Of a stretch of 64,000 bases of DNA, positions 9,288 through 18,008 are shown in pieces. The first letter of the stretch is position 1; every line of letters begins with the position of its first letter. The notes beneath the pieces were generated by a model. That model worked only from the letters and a program-made list of their open reading frames with translations, did not search any database and was not told the DNA's origin. This stretch comes from Thermohalobaculum sp039026375 (GTDB lineage: Bacteria; Pseudomonadota; Alphaproteobacteria; Rhodobacterales; Rhodobacteraceae). A program made the position numbers and the translations under genes. The stretch spans positions 1-64,000 of the forward strand of contig JBCCML010000004.1 in assembly GCA_039026375.1 (NCBI GenBank), given 5' to 3'.

Positions 9288-9377
9288 AATCATCTCCTTG
9301 CGCGTGACCGGTCTCTAGCTGGCAGTGGCGCACAAGTCATCAGGCATTCCGTCACGTGGCGATCAGATGACGGCCGG

Positions 9378-9836
9378 TCAGTCTAGTTGGTATTTGTAGC
9401 CAACATGCGTTGGTTGGTAGCCTAGGCTGTCATAGAAGTCGCGCGCGCGGTTCCGGGTCGTGTGCGTGGTTAGCTGTAACAGCTTGCATCCAGCCGCTCT
9501 GGCTCGCGCCTCGGCGTCTGCCATCATCGCAGCACCCAAACCGTGTCCGCGCATTTCTCGCGCAACGCGCACACTTTCAACCTGTGCACGACGGCTCGCG
9601 CGCAATGACAAGCCGGTAATGAACGTCAGTTGATAGGTGGCAACCACACGTCCGCCGCTATCCTCACCGACAATTAGTGTGTTTCCTGCCTCCGTTCGCA
9701 TCGTTTCGAAGGCTTCATAATACTGATTTGCCTCTGCTAACTCGCGGTTTGCACCTAATGCGTCATCTAACAGCAGCGCCACAACAGCCGGAACGTCTGC
9801 TCGGCGGGCCTCGCGGAACAAAAGCGCTGATGGCAT
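9378..9836 (-). CDS. GNAT-family N-acetyltransferase
   Basis: A single-domain 152-aa GNAT. The acetyl-CoA pyrophosphate loop reads REMRGHGLGAAM (R-x-x-G-x-G/A type), and the C-terminal signature TTRNRARDFYDSLGY is typical. The ATG at 9836 is chosen because GAGGAG lies 8 bases upstream; an in-frame GTG at 9845 would overlap that ribosome site. The acceptor substrate cannot be read from the sequence. It is wedged between trpF and trpB, usually adjacent genes, and is unrelated in detail to the five GNATs near 26.4-29.1 kb. Confidence 0.88.
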   Translation of the reverse strand: MPSALLFREARRADVPAVVALLLDDALGANRELAEANQYYEAFETMRTEAGNTLIVGEDSGGRVVATYQLTFITGLSLRASRRAQVESVRVAREMRGHGLGAAMMADAEARARAAGCKLLQLTTHTTRNRARDFYDSLGYQPTHVGYKYQLD

Positions 9837-9920
9837 GTCCGACACTCCTCGAACGTCATTGGATCTGCCGATCTGAAAGCAGTCGCCTATTCGCGTCTGC
9901 CCGATTCTCGAAAATCACAT

Positions 9921-10598
9921 TCAGGCCAGCGCTGATGGTGTCCGCGATGGTAGGCCTCTCGCGGCGGCCACAAATGCAGAAATCAATGCCGTGTCTTTAT
10001 CACCCGGCGCACGCTCGACCCCTGACGAGACATCAAGCTGCCGAGCACCCGTTTGCTGGATCGCCTTTTTCACATTTTCTGGCGTCAATCCGCCAGCAAG
10101 CATCCAAGGTAGGAGCATGTCACGGCCTGCTACGAGGCGCCAGTCAAAGGCCAATGCGTTACCACCTGGCCGCGTCGCCCCCTCCGGAGGCTTTGCATCG
10201 ATCAGCAGGCGGTCTGCGGCCCCAACATAGTCTTGGATCAAATCCAGATCCCCGGATTCGCGCACACCGATTGCCTTCATGGTCTTCAGTCCCGTCCGCA
10301 GACCGAGCTGACGCACCCGTTCAGGGGACTCTTTACCGTGCAGTTGGAGAATATCGAGATCCAACTCCGCGATTTCGTCAACTAGCGCGTCGCTAGGATC
10401 GACCGCCAGCGCAACTTTGCGCACGTCGCTTGGGACAGCAGCTGCGATGTCAGCAGCGAGCAATCCTGTCACCGAGCGCGGTGACGGCGGAAAAAACACT
10501 AAGCCAATGTAATCAACACCGGCGTCTGCCGCGGCCGCCGCCTGGTCGGGGCGCATGAGCCCACAGACCTTAATCTGAATGTGGTTACCTGGGGTCAC
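9921..10598 (-). CDS. trpF: Phosphoribosylanthranilate isomerase
   Basis: Converts N-(5-phosphoribosyl)anthranilate to the carboxyphenylamino-deoxyribulose phosphate in tryptophan synthesis. The 225-aa TIM barrel begins with IKVCGLMRPDQA, carrying the catalytic Cys of the KxCG motif; the general acid Asp and the phosphate-binding GGLTPENV segment are present near the C-terminus. The start is a GTG at 10598 with a short AGG upstream. It belongs to a trpF-(GNAT)-trpB-(YodC-like)-trpA arrangement on one strand. Confidence 0.95.
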   Translation of the reverse strand: MTPGNHIQIKVCGLMRPDQAAAAADAGVDYIGLVFFPPSPRSVTGLLAADIAAAVPSDVRKVALAVDPSDALVDEIAELDLDILQLHGKESPERVRQLGLRTGLKTMKAIGVRESGDLDLIQDYVGAADRLLIDAKPPEGATRPGGNALAFDWRLVAGRDMLLPWMLAGGLTPENVKKAIQQTGARQLDVSSGVERAPGDKDTALISAFVAAARGLPSRTPSALA

Positions 10599-10634
10599 GC
10601 AACCTGCGCCTTACCATACTGCGGCTTGGGCCTC

Positions 10635-10970
10635 TCAGCTACCCAAGGCTGTGACGTCGTCACCCAACTGCGATAAGCGGCGGGTCAACCGTGTGTTTTC
10701 ATCGCGGAGATCAGCGACTTCACGCCGTTTTTGATCCAGGCGGCGACGGTGTTTACTCTCGCGGATTAGCTCCATCAGCATACCGATCACAAGACCACCG
10801 AAAAATGCTGTAACGATGATCAACGTCAGCGGAACACCGGGTAACATCGGCAGGCCAGGCGCAAAAGCCGATGGTAGCAAGTGAAGGTCAACTACGGTCC
10901 AATTTGCGCTCATCACCAGGATCAGCGCGATACCGATCGCGGCAATCATGGAATACTTCAGGGTTCGCAT
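10635..10970 (-). CDS. LapA-domain inner-membrane protein
   Basis: A 111-aa protein of the LapA/DUF1049 type. Two hydrophobic helices (about residues 7-27 and 46-66) are followed by a charged, coiled-coil-like C-terminus rich in Arg, Lys and Glu. In E. coli, LapA acts with LapB in regulating LpxC and lipopolysaccharide assembly, and a gene for it commonly follows rpsA-ihfB. The position here, right after ihfB, fits. Whether it has the same role in this organism is inference. Confidence 0.85.
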   Translation of the reverse strand: MRTLKYSMIAAIGIALILVMSANWTVVDLHLLPSAFAPGLPMLPGVPLTLIIVTAFFGGLVIGMLMELIRESKHRRRLDQKRREVADLRDENTRLTRRLSQLGDDVTALGS

Positions 10971-11009
10971 TGGTTCACTCCGAAGGTGGCCAGTAACGCG
11001 TAGTCTGGC

Positions 11010-11291
11010 CTAGTCGCCGTTCATCCGCTCGCGCAGCTCTTTCCCAGTCTTAAAGAAAGGCACTGTCTTCGCCGGCACTTCAACCTGATCGCCGGTGCGC
11101 GGGTTACGTCCGACGCGGCCATCGCGATGTTTGATGGAAAAAGCGCCGAAACCCCGCAATTCAACCCTGTCGCCACGTGACAGTGCAGCCGTGATCTCCT
11201 CAAAGACGGTCGAGACGATGCGCTCCACATCTCTCTGAAACAGATGCGGGTTCTCCTCGGCGATCTGCTGGATCAGCTCCGATTTGATCAT
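11010..11291 (-). CDS. ihfB: Integration host factor subunit beta
   Basis: Histone-like DNA-bending protein that works as a heterodimer with IhfA in replication, recombination and transcription. The 93-aa protein (MIKSELIQ start at 11291) has the DNABII signature GFGAFSIKHRDGRVGRNP with the conserved minor-groove-wedge region RTGDQVEVP. The frame stays open upstream, but the ATG at 11291 gives the canonical N-terminus and is preceded by a G-rich ribosome site. It lies between sppA and lapA, as in many proteobacteria. Confidence 0.95.
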   Translation of the reverse strand: MIKSELIQQIAEENPHLFQRDVERIVSTVFEEITAALSRGDRVELRGFGAFSIKHRDGRVGRNPRTGDQVEVPAKTVPFFKTGKELRERMNGD

Positions 11292-11409
11292 AGGTGCCCC
11301 CCGCGGCCAGACGCGACATATTCTTAGGCTGTCATTTCCCTCGCCTGCGAAAACTCTCACGTGCCCGTCCCTGCGTCAACGACCGATCAGGACTTGAGCG
11401 CTGATTTTA

Positions 11410-12318
11410 TTACTGAATTATCGCATAAAGCCTGGGCACCGGGCTGAAAAACCGTTCTGCACCAGTTAGGCCAGCCGCCGCATCACCCAATTGCTGCAGT
11501 GGCCAGGGCACATCAGGGTCACGCCAGTCGTGGTCGAGAATCGGTAGCCCGCTGTCGATCTCACGAGTTTCCTCAAGCCATGCGACAGCCGTACCCTCAT
11601 CGCCGAGCGCGTCGACCAATCCCAGCTGCAACGCTTGTCGACCAGTGAAGGCGCGCCCGTCTGTGACAGCGGCTAGGCTGGCATTGGCGAGGCCCCGACG
11701 GTCCGCGACAAGACCCTGAAACCAGTCGAACATGTCCAGGATGAGCGCCTCCTGGGCGCGCAGCGCCTCGGGACTGGGGGGTTCAGTTACATTGGGCTCG
11801 GCCTTTAGAGGGGCTGATTTGATGCGGGTCACTCCTACGCCCAACATCTCCATTAAGCCGGAGACGTTCGGCACCTCAGCCACCACACCGATTGAGCCTG
11901 TCAGGGTGTTACCACGGGCCACGACGTAGTCGCCTGCAATCGCCGTAATGTAACCACCAGAGGCTGCGTATTCCGACATAACTGCAACGACTGGCTTAAC
12001 CTCCGCTACGCGACGCAGTGCCAGATAAAGCGACTCGGATGCTGTCACTGTCCCGCCTGGAGAATTGACCCGCACGATCACTGCCTTCACGGCGCTATCA
12101 TCGGCCAAATCAAGGATTAAGCGTTCGCGCTTTGGTTCATCCAAAATGACGCCATCGACTGCGATCCGGGCAATGTGACTACCTGCGGGCCCAAAACCGG
12201 GACGCGGGAGCAAGACAATCACGGCGATGACTAGCGCAACGATCGCCAAAATGCGCCAGAGAGTCAGACTGCGCCTCGTCTTTCGGCGTTCGATGATCTG
12301 ATCGGCGGTGGCGGTCAT
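11410..12318 (-). CDS. sppA: Signal peptide peptidase SppA (S49 family)
   Basis: Membrane-bound serine protease that degrades cleaved signal peptides. 302 aa, the short single-domain type. One transmembrane helix spans about residues 20-38. The Ser/Lys dyad is visible as Ser120 (YAASGGYI) and Lys172 (RIKSAPLKAE). The start at 12318 is chosen because AGGAG lies 8 bases upstream; the open frame extends 11 codons further without a comparable site. It follows rpsA across a terminator-like hairpin and precedes ihfB. Confidence 0.93.
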   Translation of the reverse strand: MTATADQIIERRKTRRSLTLWRILAIVALVIAVIVLLPRPGFGPAGSHIARIAVDGVILDEPKRERLILDLADDSAVKAVIVRVNSPGGTVTASESLYLALRRVAEVKPVVAVMSEYAASGGYITAIAGDYVVARGNTLTGSIGVVAEVPNVSGLMEMLGVGVTRIKSAPLKAEPNVTEPPSPEALRAQEALILDMFDWFQGLVADRRGLANASLAAVTDGRAFTGRQALQLGLVDALGDEGTAVAWLEETREIDSGLPILDHDWRDPDVPWPLQQLGDAAAGLTGAERFFSPVPRLYAIIQ

Positions 12319-12451
12319 CGGGGCTTCTCCTAACGGGGGACGCGCGTCCAATTCTTTGCCTATGTCACTCGGATCTGAGGGAGGTCAAGATAACGGACTT
12401 GAGGTCGCAGCGCTTTGGCATTCAAGGATTGCCTTAGAACTTCGAAGTCCT

Positions 12452-12483
12452 AAAAAGCGAAAAGGGACGCCATCGGCGCCCCT
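12452..12483 (-). terminator. Intrinsic terminator after rpsA
   Basis: On the minus strand, AAGGGGCGCC-GAT-GGCGTCCCTT (12462-12483) forms a stem with one G-U pair, followed by TTTTCGCTTTTT. It lies about 30 bases past the rpsA stop and ahead of sppA, so rpsA can be terminated on its own. Confidence 0.8.
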
Positions 12484-12510
12484 TAACATCTGGCAAGTAC
12501 GCGCCTGGGA

Positions 12511-14199
12511 TCAGTCGTCACCCTGCTGCTGCTTCAGTGCGGCACCCAGGATGTCGCCTAGCGACGCGCCGGAGTCGGAAGAGCCGTACTGTTCCACAGC
12601 CTCTTTTTCCTCGGCGATCTGCAACGCCTTGATCGACAGTCCGAGACGACGCTGCGACTTATCGATGTTTGTTATGCGGGCATCAACGCGGTCACCAACA
12701 TTGAACCGGTCGGGACGCTGGTCCTGGCGATCGCGACTTAGATCAGAGCGGCGGATGAAGGCCTTCATTCCCTCGTACTCCACTTCGATGCCGCCATCCT
12801 CGATTTTGGTAACCTCGACGGTCACGGCAGCGCCGCGCTTCACACCTTGGGTCGCGTCGGCAAACTTGTCGCCGCCCAGTTGCTTGATGCCCAGGCTAAT
12901 CCGCTCTTTCTCGGCGTCGACGTCAAGCACCACGGCCTTGACCAAGTCTCCTTTGCGGAAGTCCTGAATGGCTTCTTCGCCCGAACGATCCCAGTCCAGA
13001 TCGCTGAGGTGGACCATGCCGTCGATGTCGCCATCCAATCCGATGAATAATCCGAACTCGGTGATGTTCTTGACCTCGCCCTCGACCTCGGTGCCCTGGG
13101 GGAAGTTCTCTGCGAAGTTGTCCCAGGGGTTACCCTGGCACTGCTTCAAGCCCAAGCTGACGCGGCGCTTTTGGCTGTCAACGTCCAGGACCATGACTTC
13201 CACTTCCTGGCTGGTCGAGACGATCTTTCCGGGATGGACGTTTTTCTTTGTCCAAGACATCTCCGACACATGGACGAGGCCCTCGATGCCCGGCTCCAAC
13301 TCGACGAAGGCACCGTAGTCCGTGATGTTCGTGACTCGGCCGGTGAAGCGAGCACCGATCGGGAACTTGACGCCAACCGAGTTCCACGGATCTTCCGACA
13401 GCTGCTTCATGCCCAAGCTGATGCGCTGGGTGTCTTTGTTGACCTTTACAACCTGGACCTTCACGGTCTCGCCAATCGCAACGATCTCAGACGGGTGGTT
13501 GACCCGGCGCCATGCCATGTCCGTAACGTGCAGCAAGCCGTCCACGCCGCCGAGATCCACGAACGCACCGTAATCGGTGACGTTCTTCACGACACCGTCG
13601 ACCACATCGCCCTCTTGCAGCTTGGCAACAATCTCGGCGCGCTGTTCGGCACGGCTCTCTTCCAAGATCGCCCGGCGCGACACCACGATATTGCCGCGGC
13701 GACGGTCCATTTTCAGGATCTGGAAGGGTTGTGGCACGCCCATTAACGGGCCCACGTCGCGCACGGGGCGCACGTCGATCTGACTGCCTGGCAAGAATGC
13801 AACGGCACCGCCTAGATCCACAGTGAAACCGCCTTTGACGCGGCCAAAAATGGCACCCTCGACGCGGTCACCAGAGTCGTTGGCTTTCTCCAGCCGGTCC
13901 CAGGCTTCCTCGCGGCGGGCCTTCTCGCGGCTGATCATCGCCTCGCCGCGTGCATTCTCGACGCGCTCTAGGAAGACCTCTACGTCATCGCCGACCGTGA
14001 TTTCAGGCGCTTGTCCGGGGGCTGCGAATTCTTTAAGCTCAACGCGACCTTCAACTTTAAATCCGACGTCGATGATCGCTTGGCCATTTTCGATGGCTAG
14101 GACACGTCCTTTGACGACCGAGCCTTCTTCTGGAGTATCGTGTTGGAAGCTCTCTTCCAAGAGGGCTTCAAAATCTTCCATGGTTGCCGTAGCTGGCAT
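12511..14199 (-). CDS. rpsA: 30S ribosomal protein S1
   Basis: Largest ribosomal protein, binding mRNA through repeated OB-fold (S1) domains during initiation. The 562-aa protein shows six S1 domains, with repeated signatures such as NVTDYGAFVDLGGVDGLLH, NITDYGAFVELEPGIEGLVH and NITEFGLFIGLDGDIDGMVH; the first two are degenerate, as usual. AGGAG stands 7 bases before the ATG at 14199. It has its own promoter-like sequence upstream and a terminator downstream, and follows cmk in the conserved cmk-rpsA order. Confidence 0.98.
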   Translation of the reverse strand: MPATATMEDFEALLEESFQHDTPEEGSVVKGRVLAIENGQAIIDVGFKVEGRVELKEFAAPGQAPEITVGDDVEVFLERVENARGEAMISREKARREEAWDRLEKANDSGDRVEGAIFGRVKGGFTVDLGGAVAFLPGSQIDVRPVRDVGPLMGVPQPFQILKMDRRRGNIVVSRRAILEESRAEQRAEIVAKLQEGDVVDGVVKNVTDYGAFVDLGGVDGLLHVTDMAWRRVNHPSEIVAIGETVKVQVVKVNKDTQRISLGMKQLSEDPWNSVGVKFPIGARFTGRVTNITDYGAFVELEPGIEGLVHVSEMSWTKKNVHPGKIVSTSQEVEVMVLDVDSQKRRVSLGLKQCQGNPWDNFAENFPQGTEVEGEVKNITEFGLFIGLDGDIDGMVHLSDLDWDRSGEEAIQDFRKGDLVKAVVLDVDAEKERISLGIKQLGGDKFADATQGVKRGAAVTVEVTKIEDGGIEVEYEGMKAFIRRSDLSRDRQDQRPDRFNVGDRVDARITNIDKSQRRLGLSIKALQIAEEKEAVEQYGSSDSGASLGDILGAALKQQQGDD

Positions 14200-14345
14200 G
14201 CAGTTCTCCTAGGTGTTTTATCAGGCCGGCCGGTTGGCTCCGGCGGTCTTGTGGTCAATTGGTCATGTCTGGATGCTCGAATGGACGCAGCCACTATTAT
14301 GCGCGGCTCCGCCACAAAACTGCCCTCCAGTAGGCGACGCGCGGG

Positions 14346-14374
14346 CCTATAGCGGGAATTTGCAGAATCGGCAA
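14346..14374 (-). promoter_or_regulatory. Sigma70-type promoter candidate for rpsA
   Basis: On the minus strand, TTGCCG (14374-14369) and TATAGG (14351-14346) are separated by exactly 17 bases, 147 bases before the rpsA start. The 310-base stretch 14200-14509 between rpsA and cmk holds no gene. It contains this promoter, a small GCCCG-AGC-CGGGC hairpin (14379-14391) that could weakly terminate cmk transcription, and a long rpsA leader that may carry autoregulation. Confidence 0.5.
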
Positions 14375-14509
14375 GAGCGCCCGGCTCGGGCAGTGCAACG
14401 CACCTAAGAGGCAATTGGTTGACGCAGGTGAATTCTGATTTTAGCGCGCCGCAGCCGCTAGAGGCAACCATGCGGGTTTCCGCGGTTCCACATGCGACGC
14501 CAATCAGCC

Positions 14510-15136
14510 TTAAAGTGCATCCTGAACGATCTTCGCCGCAGCGTCAATTGCCTGATCAATCGCCATATTAGTCGTATCCAGCAACAGCGCATCTTTTGAC
14601 TGGCGCAGAGGTGCCGTCTGGCGCTGGCTGTCACGGGCATCTCGCATCGCAAGGTCGGTGGCCACCCGTTCAGGGGTCGTGTCCTCACCGCGTGCCACAA
14701 GTTCCTCAAATCGACGCTGCACCCGCATCTTGTCCGATGCGGTAACGAACAGCTTCACCTCTGCTTCTGGGCAGATGACCGTCGCAATGTCCCGGCCGTC
14801 CAAGACCGCCCCACCATCGCGCCGCGCGAATTCCTGTTGAAAAGTTACCAGTGCTTCTCGGACGCCAGGCATGGCAGCAACACGACTAGCGGCGCGCGCT
14901 ACAAGGACCGTCCGCAGACCGTCTGCCTCCAGATCGTCACCGATCAGCTCGCGGGCGATCAATTCGGCCACGCCTTCATCGATCACGCCGCGCCCCTGTG
15001 TCAGGGCCCGCTTCCCCACCACCCGGTAAAGCAGCCCCGTATCCAGGTGACCGAAGCCAAAGCGCTTCGCCAACGCCTTCGCGATTGTGCCCTTACCAGC
15101 AGCGGCAGGCCCATCAATTGCAACCGTGAACTGCAT
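14510..15136 (-). CDS. cmk: Cytidylate kinase
   Basis: Phosphorylates CMP and dCMP using ATP. The 208-aa protein has the P-loop GPAAAGKGT at residues 9-17, the LDTGLLYR substrate segment and the DGRDIATVICPEAEVKLFV core typical of bacterial CMP kinases. It lies upstream of rpsA, the conserved order. aroA, normally its immediate upstream neighbour, is displaced by about 2.9 kb by the hydroxyacid oxidase, LysR and small-protein insertion. Confidence 0.96.
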   Translation of the reverse strand: MQFTVAIDGPAAAGKGTIAKALAKRFGFGHLDTGLLYRVVGKRALTQGRGVIDEGVAELIARELIGDDLEADGLRTVLVARAASRVAAMPGVREALVTFQQEFARRDGGAVLDGRDIATVICPEAEVKLFVTASDKMRVQRRFEELVARGEDTTPERVATDLAMRDARDSQRQTAPLRQSKDALLLDTTNMAIDQAIDAAAKIVQDAL

Positions 15137-15230
15137 TGCTGTTTGGCGCCCCTTCCCCCGACGTCACCCTATGTTGCCGCAGTCGCCGCCCGTTGCAACC
15201 TTGGTGCAGAAGCGGGCGCAACCGCCGCCC

Positions 15231-16379
15231 TCAATGTCGGAAGCGCAGATTGACTCGGCTGAGATCGCCGATCGACGTGCAGCCCATCAGCTTCATGTCA
15301 CGCTCGATCTCGGTCCGCATGAGGCTGAGCGCCCGCTCGACCCCTGGCTGACCAGCGGCCGCCAGCGGGAACAGATAATACCGCCCCAGCCCAACCGCCC
15401 TCGCACCAAGCGACAATGCCTTTAGGACATGCGTGCCCCGCTGCACGCCCCCATCCATCATCACGTCAAGCCGATCACCCACGGCATCCACCACTTCTGC
15501 CAACTGATCGAATGCCGTGCGCGAGCCATCCAGCTGCCGTCCGCCGTGGTTTGACAGGACAATCCCGGTACACCCGATCTCCGCCGCACGCTTCGCATCT
15601 TCGACCGACATCACGCCCTTCAGACAGAATTGGCCGTCCCACTCCTGAACCATCTTGGCGACATCATCCCAGGTCATGGAAGGGTCCAGCATCTCGGTGA
15701 AATACCGCCCGATCGACAGCGCACCGCCGGACATGTCTACGTGGTCGTCCAGCTGAGGCAGCTTGAACCCTTCATGCGTGACATAGTTCAAGCCCCACAT
15801 CGGCTTCAGCCCGAACTGGATCATGCCGCCCAAGGTCAAACGGAAAGGGATCGAGAAGCCGGTGCGAAGATCCCGCTCCCGATTGCCTCCGGTGATCGAG
15901 TCGACCGTCAGCATCATCACGTCGATGCCGATCTCCTTCGCGCGCGTCATCATTGCATGGTTTAGCGCCCGATCCTTGTGGAAGTAGAACTGATAGCACT
16001 GCGGGTTAGCGTGTTTGGATTTAAGCTCCTCCAGACTGACTGTACCCAGTGAGGAACAGCCAAACATTGTGCCCGATTTCTCCGCCGCAGCGGCCACGGC
16101 CCGTTCCCCCTGGTGGTGGAAAAGGCGCTGCAGCGCTGTCGGCGAGCAGTAGAATGGCACATCAAGCTGCTGACCCATAACAGTCACGGAAAGGTCGATC
16201 TCGTCGACCCCGCGCAGGACGTTGGGCACCAGATCGCAGTCGTCAAAGCTGGAAGTATTCCGGCGATATGTCGTCTCATCGTCCGCCGCACCGTCGATGT
16301 AATTGAAGATTGGTCCTGGCAGGCGGCGCTTCGCGAGACGGCGAAAATCGTGAAAGTTATGGCAACTTGCGAGGCCCAT
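15231..16379 (-). CDS. FMN-dependent alpha-hydroxy-acid dehydrogenase/oxidase (LldD-like)
   Basis: A 382-aa TIM-barrel flavoenzyme of the lactate dehydrogenase / glycolate oxidase family. FMN and active-site features are all present: the N-terminal FNYIDGAADDE, Lys254 in LKGV, and the catalytic SNHGGRQLDG with His278 and Arg281, then MMDGGVQRGTHVLKAL and GARAVGLGR. No signal peptide; probably peripheral on the inner membrane or cytosolic. L-lactate is the likely substrate, but mandelate or other 2-hydroxy acids cannot be excluded. A LysR gene lies 135 bp upstream on the same strand and probably regulates it. Confidence 0.9.
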   Translation of the reverse strand: MGLASCHNFHDFRRLAKRRLPGPIFNYIDGAADDETTYRRNTSSFDDCDLVPNVLRGVDEIDLSVTVMGQQLDVPFYCSPTALQRLFHHQGERAVAAAAEKSGTMFGCSSLGTVSLEELKSKHANPQCYQFYFHKDRALNHAMMTRAKEIGIDVMMLTVDSITGGNRERDLRTGFSIPFRLTLGGMIQFGLKPMWGLNYVTHEGFKLPQLDDHVDMSGGALSIGRYFTEMLDPSMTWDDVAKMVQEWDGQFCLKGVMSVEDAKRAAEIGCTGIVLSNHGGRQLDGSRTAFDQLAEVVDAVGDRLDVMMDGGVQRGTHVLKALSLGARAVGLGRYYLFPLAAAGQPGVERALSLMRTEIERDMKLMGCTSIGDLSRVNLRFRH

Positions 16380-16514
16380 GGCATCCTCCCCCTCCCGGGC
16401 TCTGGTGCCCCGGGTTTGCAGCTAAACTAGACAATCCGATGCACCCCGCAACCCGGTGGTTTCACTGCCAAGGCGAACCGTCTGTGGAGCCTGCGGATCT
16501 TGCCGGTTGGGGCG

Positions 16515-17411
16515 TTATCGGGCCGACTCACGCCAATAATCGGTCGCGAAGTCGATGAAGGCCCTCACCTTCGGCGACAGTTGCCGCGCTGACGGGTAGA
16601 GCATGCGCATGGGTCGCACATCGTGCTTGTCGTAGCGCTCCAGAACCTGAACCAAACGACCGTCAGCTAGCGCTGGCGCTGCAACAATTCGGACCGCGTG
16701 CAGCACGCCCAACCCCTTCAAACAAGCGCGGTAGAGCATATCCAAGTTGTTTGCAACGAAAGGACCAGAGACCGTTACAACCTCTTGGCCTTTCGGTCCT
16801 GTGAAGAACCAACGGTTCATGCGCCGCTCACCTATCAGATGGACCAAGCAAGTATGTTCCAACAAACCCTCCGGGATCTGCGGCTCGCCATGGCGGGACA
16901 AGTACTCGGGCGAGGCGCATGTGACAAACTCTACGTCCGGCAGATTGCGGGCCATCAGAGTACTGTCTGGCGCATAGCCTGAGCGGAAGGCGATGTCGAA
17001 CCCCTCTCCCACTAGATCGACCATGCGATCCAATAGTGTAAGCTCGATCTCGACCTCGGGGTACTTCGCCAAGAAGTCTGGAATCAGTGGCATCAGACGA
17101 TGAGAGCCGTAAGCGTTGCCCGCGGTAATCCGCAGTCTACCGCGTGGTGCGCCCTGTAGGTCTGCCGCCTCACGCTCAGCCTCGTCAATATCGGCGATGA
17201 TCTGCAACGCGCGCAGATGATAGCGTTCCCCAGCGTCCGTCAGGCTAAGACGACGGGTGGTACGGTTCAGAAGGCGCACGCCGAGGCGCTCCTCCAGCCG
17301 CCCAATCCGCCGGCTGACACCTGATGGCGTCATTGCCAACGCTTTGGCCGCCGCGGCGAAACTGCCCGCCGACAGGACCGAAGCAAAGACGCGCATATCC
17401 CCTTCACTCAT
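16515..17411 (-). CDS. LysR-family transcriptional regulator
   Basis: A 298-aa LysR regulator: winged helix-turn-helix at about residues 1-62 (AAAAKALAMTPSGVSRRIGRLEERLG with LLNRTTRRLSLTDAG) and a periplasmic-binding-like effector domain after residue 90. The sequence is closest in style to the DsdC/AaeR-like LTTRs that precede metabolic genes. It is divergent from a 55-aa gene (17545) and upstream of the LldD-like gene, so both are candidate targets; autorepression from the 133-bp divergent region would be typical. Confidence 0.92.
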   Translation of the reverse strand: MSEGDMRVFASVLSAGSFAAAAKALAMTPSGVSRRIGRLEERLGVRLLNRTTRRLSLTDAGERYHLRALQIIADIDEAEREAADLQGAPRGRLRITAGNAYGSHRLMPLIPDFLAKYPEVEIELTLLDRMVDLVGEGFDIAFRSGYAPDSTLMARNLPDVEFVTCASPEYLSRHGEPQIPEGLLEHTCLVHLIGERRMNRWFFTGPKGQEVVTVSGPFVANNLDMLYRACLKGLGVLHAVRIVAAPALADGRLVQVLERYDKHDVRPMRMLYPSARQLSPKVRAFIDFATDYWRESAR

Positions 17412-17544
17412 CGCTTACTCGTGACTCTCAGTCATAGGTATCCTGCCAGACGACCGGATTATCGTTTTGTCCGCAAGTACTAACTTGATCTGCAGACGCC
17501 AGAGACTGGCACCGACATTTAGGCATCTACCAAGGAGGCATGCC

Positions 17545-17712
17545 ATGACTCGTGAGTTCGAGATCCCCAGCCAAGAGCAGATCGATGCCGCCGTTGCGCG
17601 TGGCCGCAGCCTGCGCTCCGCCGCCATCATGGACGGTTTTCGGGCATTGGCCTCGCTATTCAACCGCGAAGCGCCGGCAACAAAGCGCCCTGGGGCGCAT
17701 GTCAAAGCCTGA
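17545..17712 (+). CDS. 55-aa small protein, function unknown
   Basis: A short but convincing gene: AAGGAGG at 17532-17538 lies 6 bases before the ATG, and an intrinsic terminator follows the stop by about 35 bases. The protein has a charged N-terminus, a central amphipathic helix (RSLRSAAIMDGFRALASLF) and a basic C-terminal tail. The RS-A-xx-x-F-x-AL-xx-LF pattern recalls short DUF1127-like proteins of alphaproteobacteria, but this is not firm. It is transcribed divergently from the LysR gene and is likely under its control. No membrane span or signal peptide. Confidence 0.7.
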   Translation: MTREFEIPSQEQIDAAVARGRSLRSAAIMDGFRALASLFNREAPATKRPGAHVKA

Positions 17713-17745
17713 TCTGGCAGCTATACACTGCCTATACCTGCGGAA

Positions 17746-17775
17746 AGGCGGTCCTAGTTGGGCCGCCTCTCTCTT
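17746..17775 (+). terminator. Intrinsic terminator after the 55-aa gene
   Basis: AGGCGGTCC-TAGTT-GGGCCGCCT (17746-17768) forms a 9-bp stem with one G-U pair, followed by a pyrimidine tract CTCTCTT. Confidence 0.7.
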
Positions 17776-17866
17776 GGCGGTCGTCATTACCGCAGCAGAA
17801 CCTGCGCATTTATCTGGGCAAAGAGCTCGATCATGCCAAGCGCCTTGATGGTCAGATCGGCACGAC

Positions 17867-17924
17867 CTGCCGTTAGAACGCCGCCAAAAAGCCCCGCTAC
17901 AAAGGGCGGCGTTACAAACGGCAG
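17867..17924. repeat. Two-step perfect hairpin in intergenic DNA
   Basis: Outer arms CTGCCGTT (17867-17874) and AACGGCAG (17917-17924) flank inner arms AACGCCGCC (17877-17885) and GGCGGCGTT (17905-17913). All 17 base pairs are perfect, interrupted only by a 2/3-base internal loop. There is no T-run, so this is not a simple terminator. It lies in the 296-base gene-free stretch 17713-18008 next to the aroA stop. On the minus strand about 45 codons through this DNA read like a protein tail, but there is no good start codon. Confidence 0.6.
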
Positions 17925-18008
17925 TCATGGCCCTTAGTTGTTAGTTCGCAAGCAAGTGGTTGTTTACTCAGAATACGCAGCTGCCACATGCGCTGCTAGC
18001 AGCGTTCA

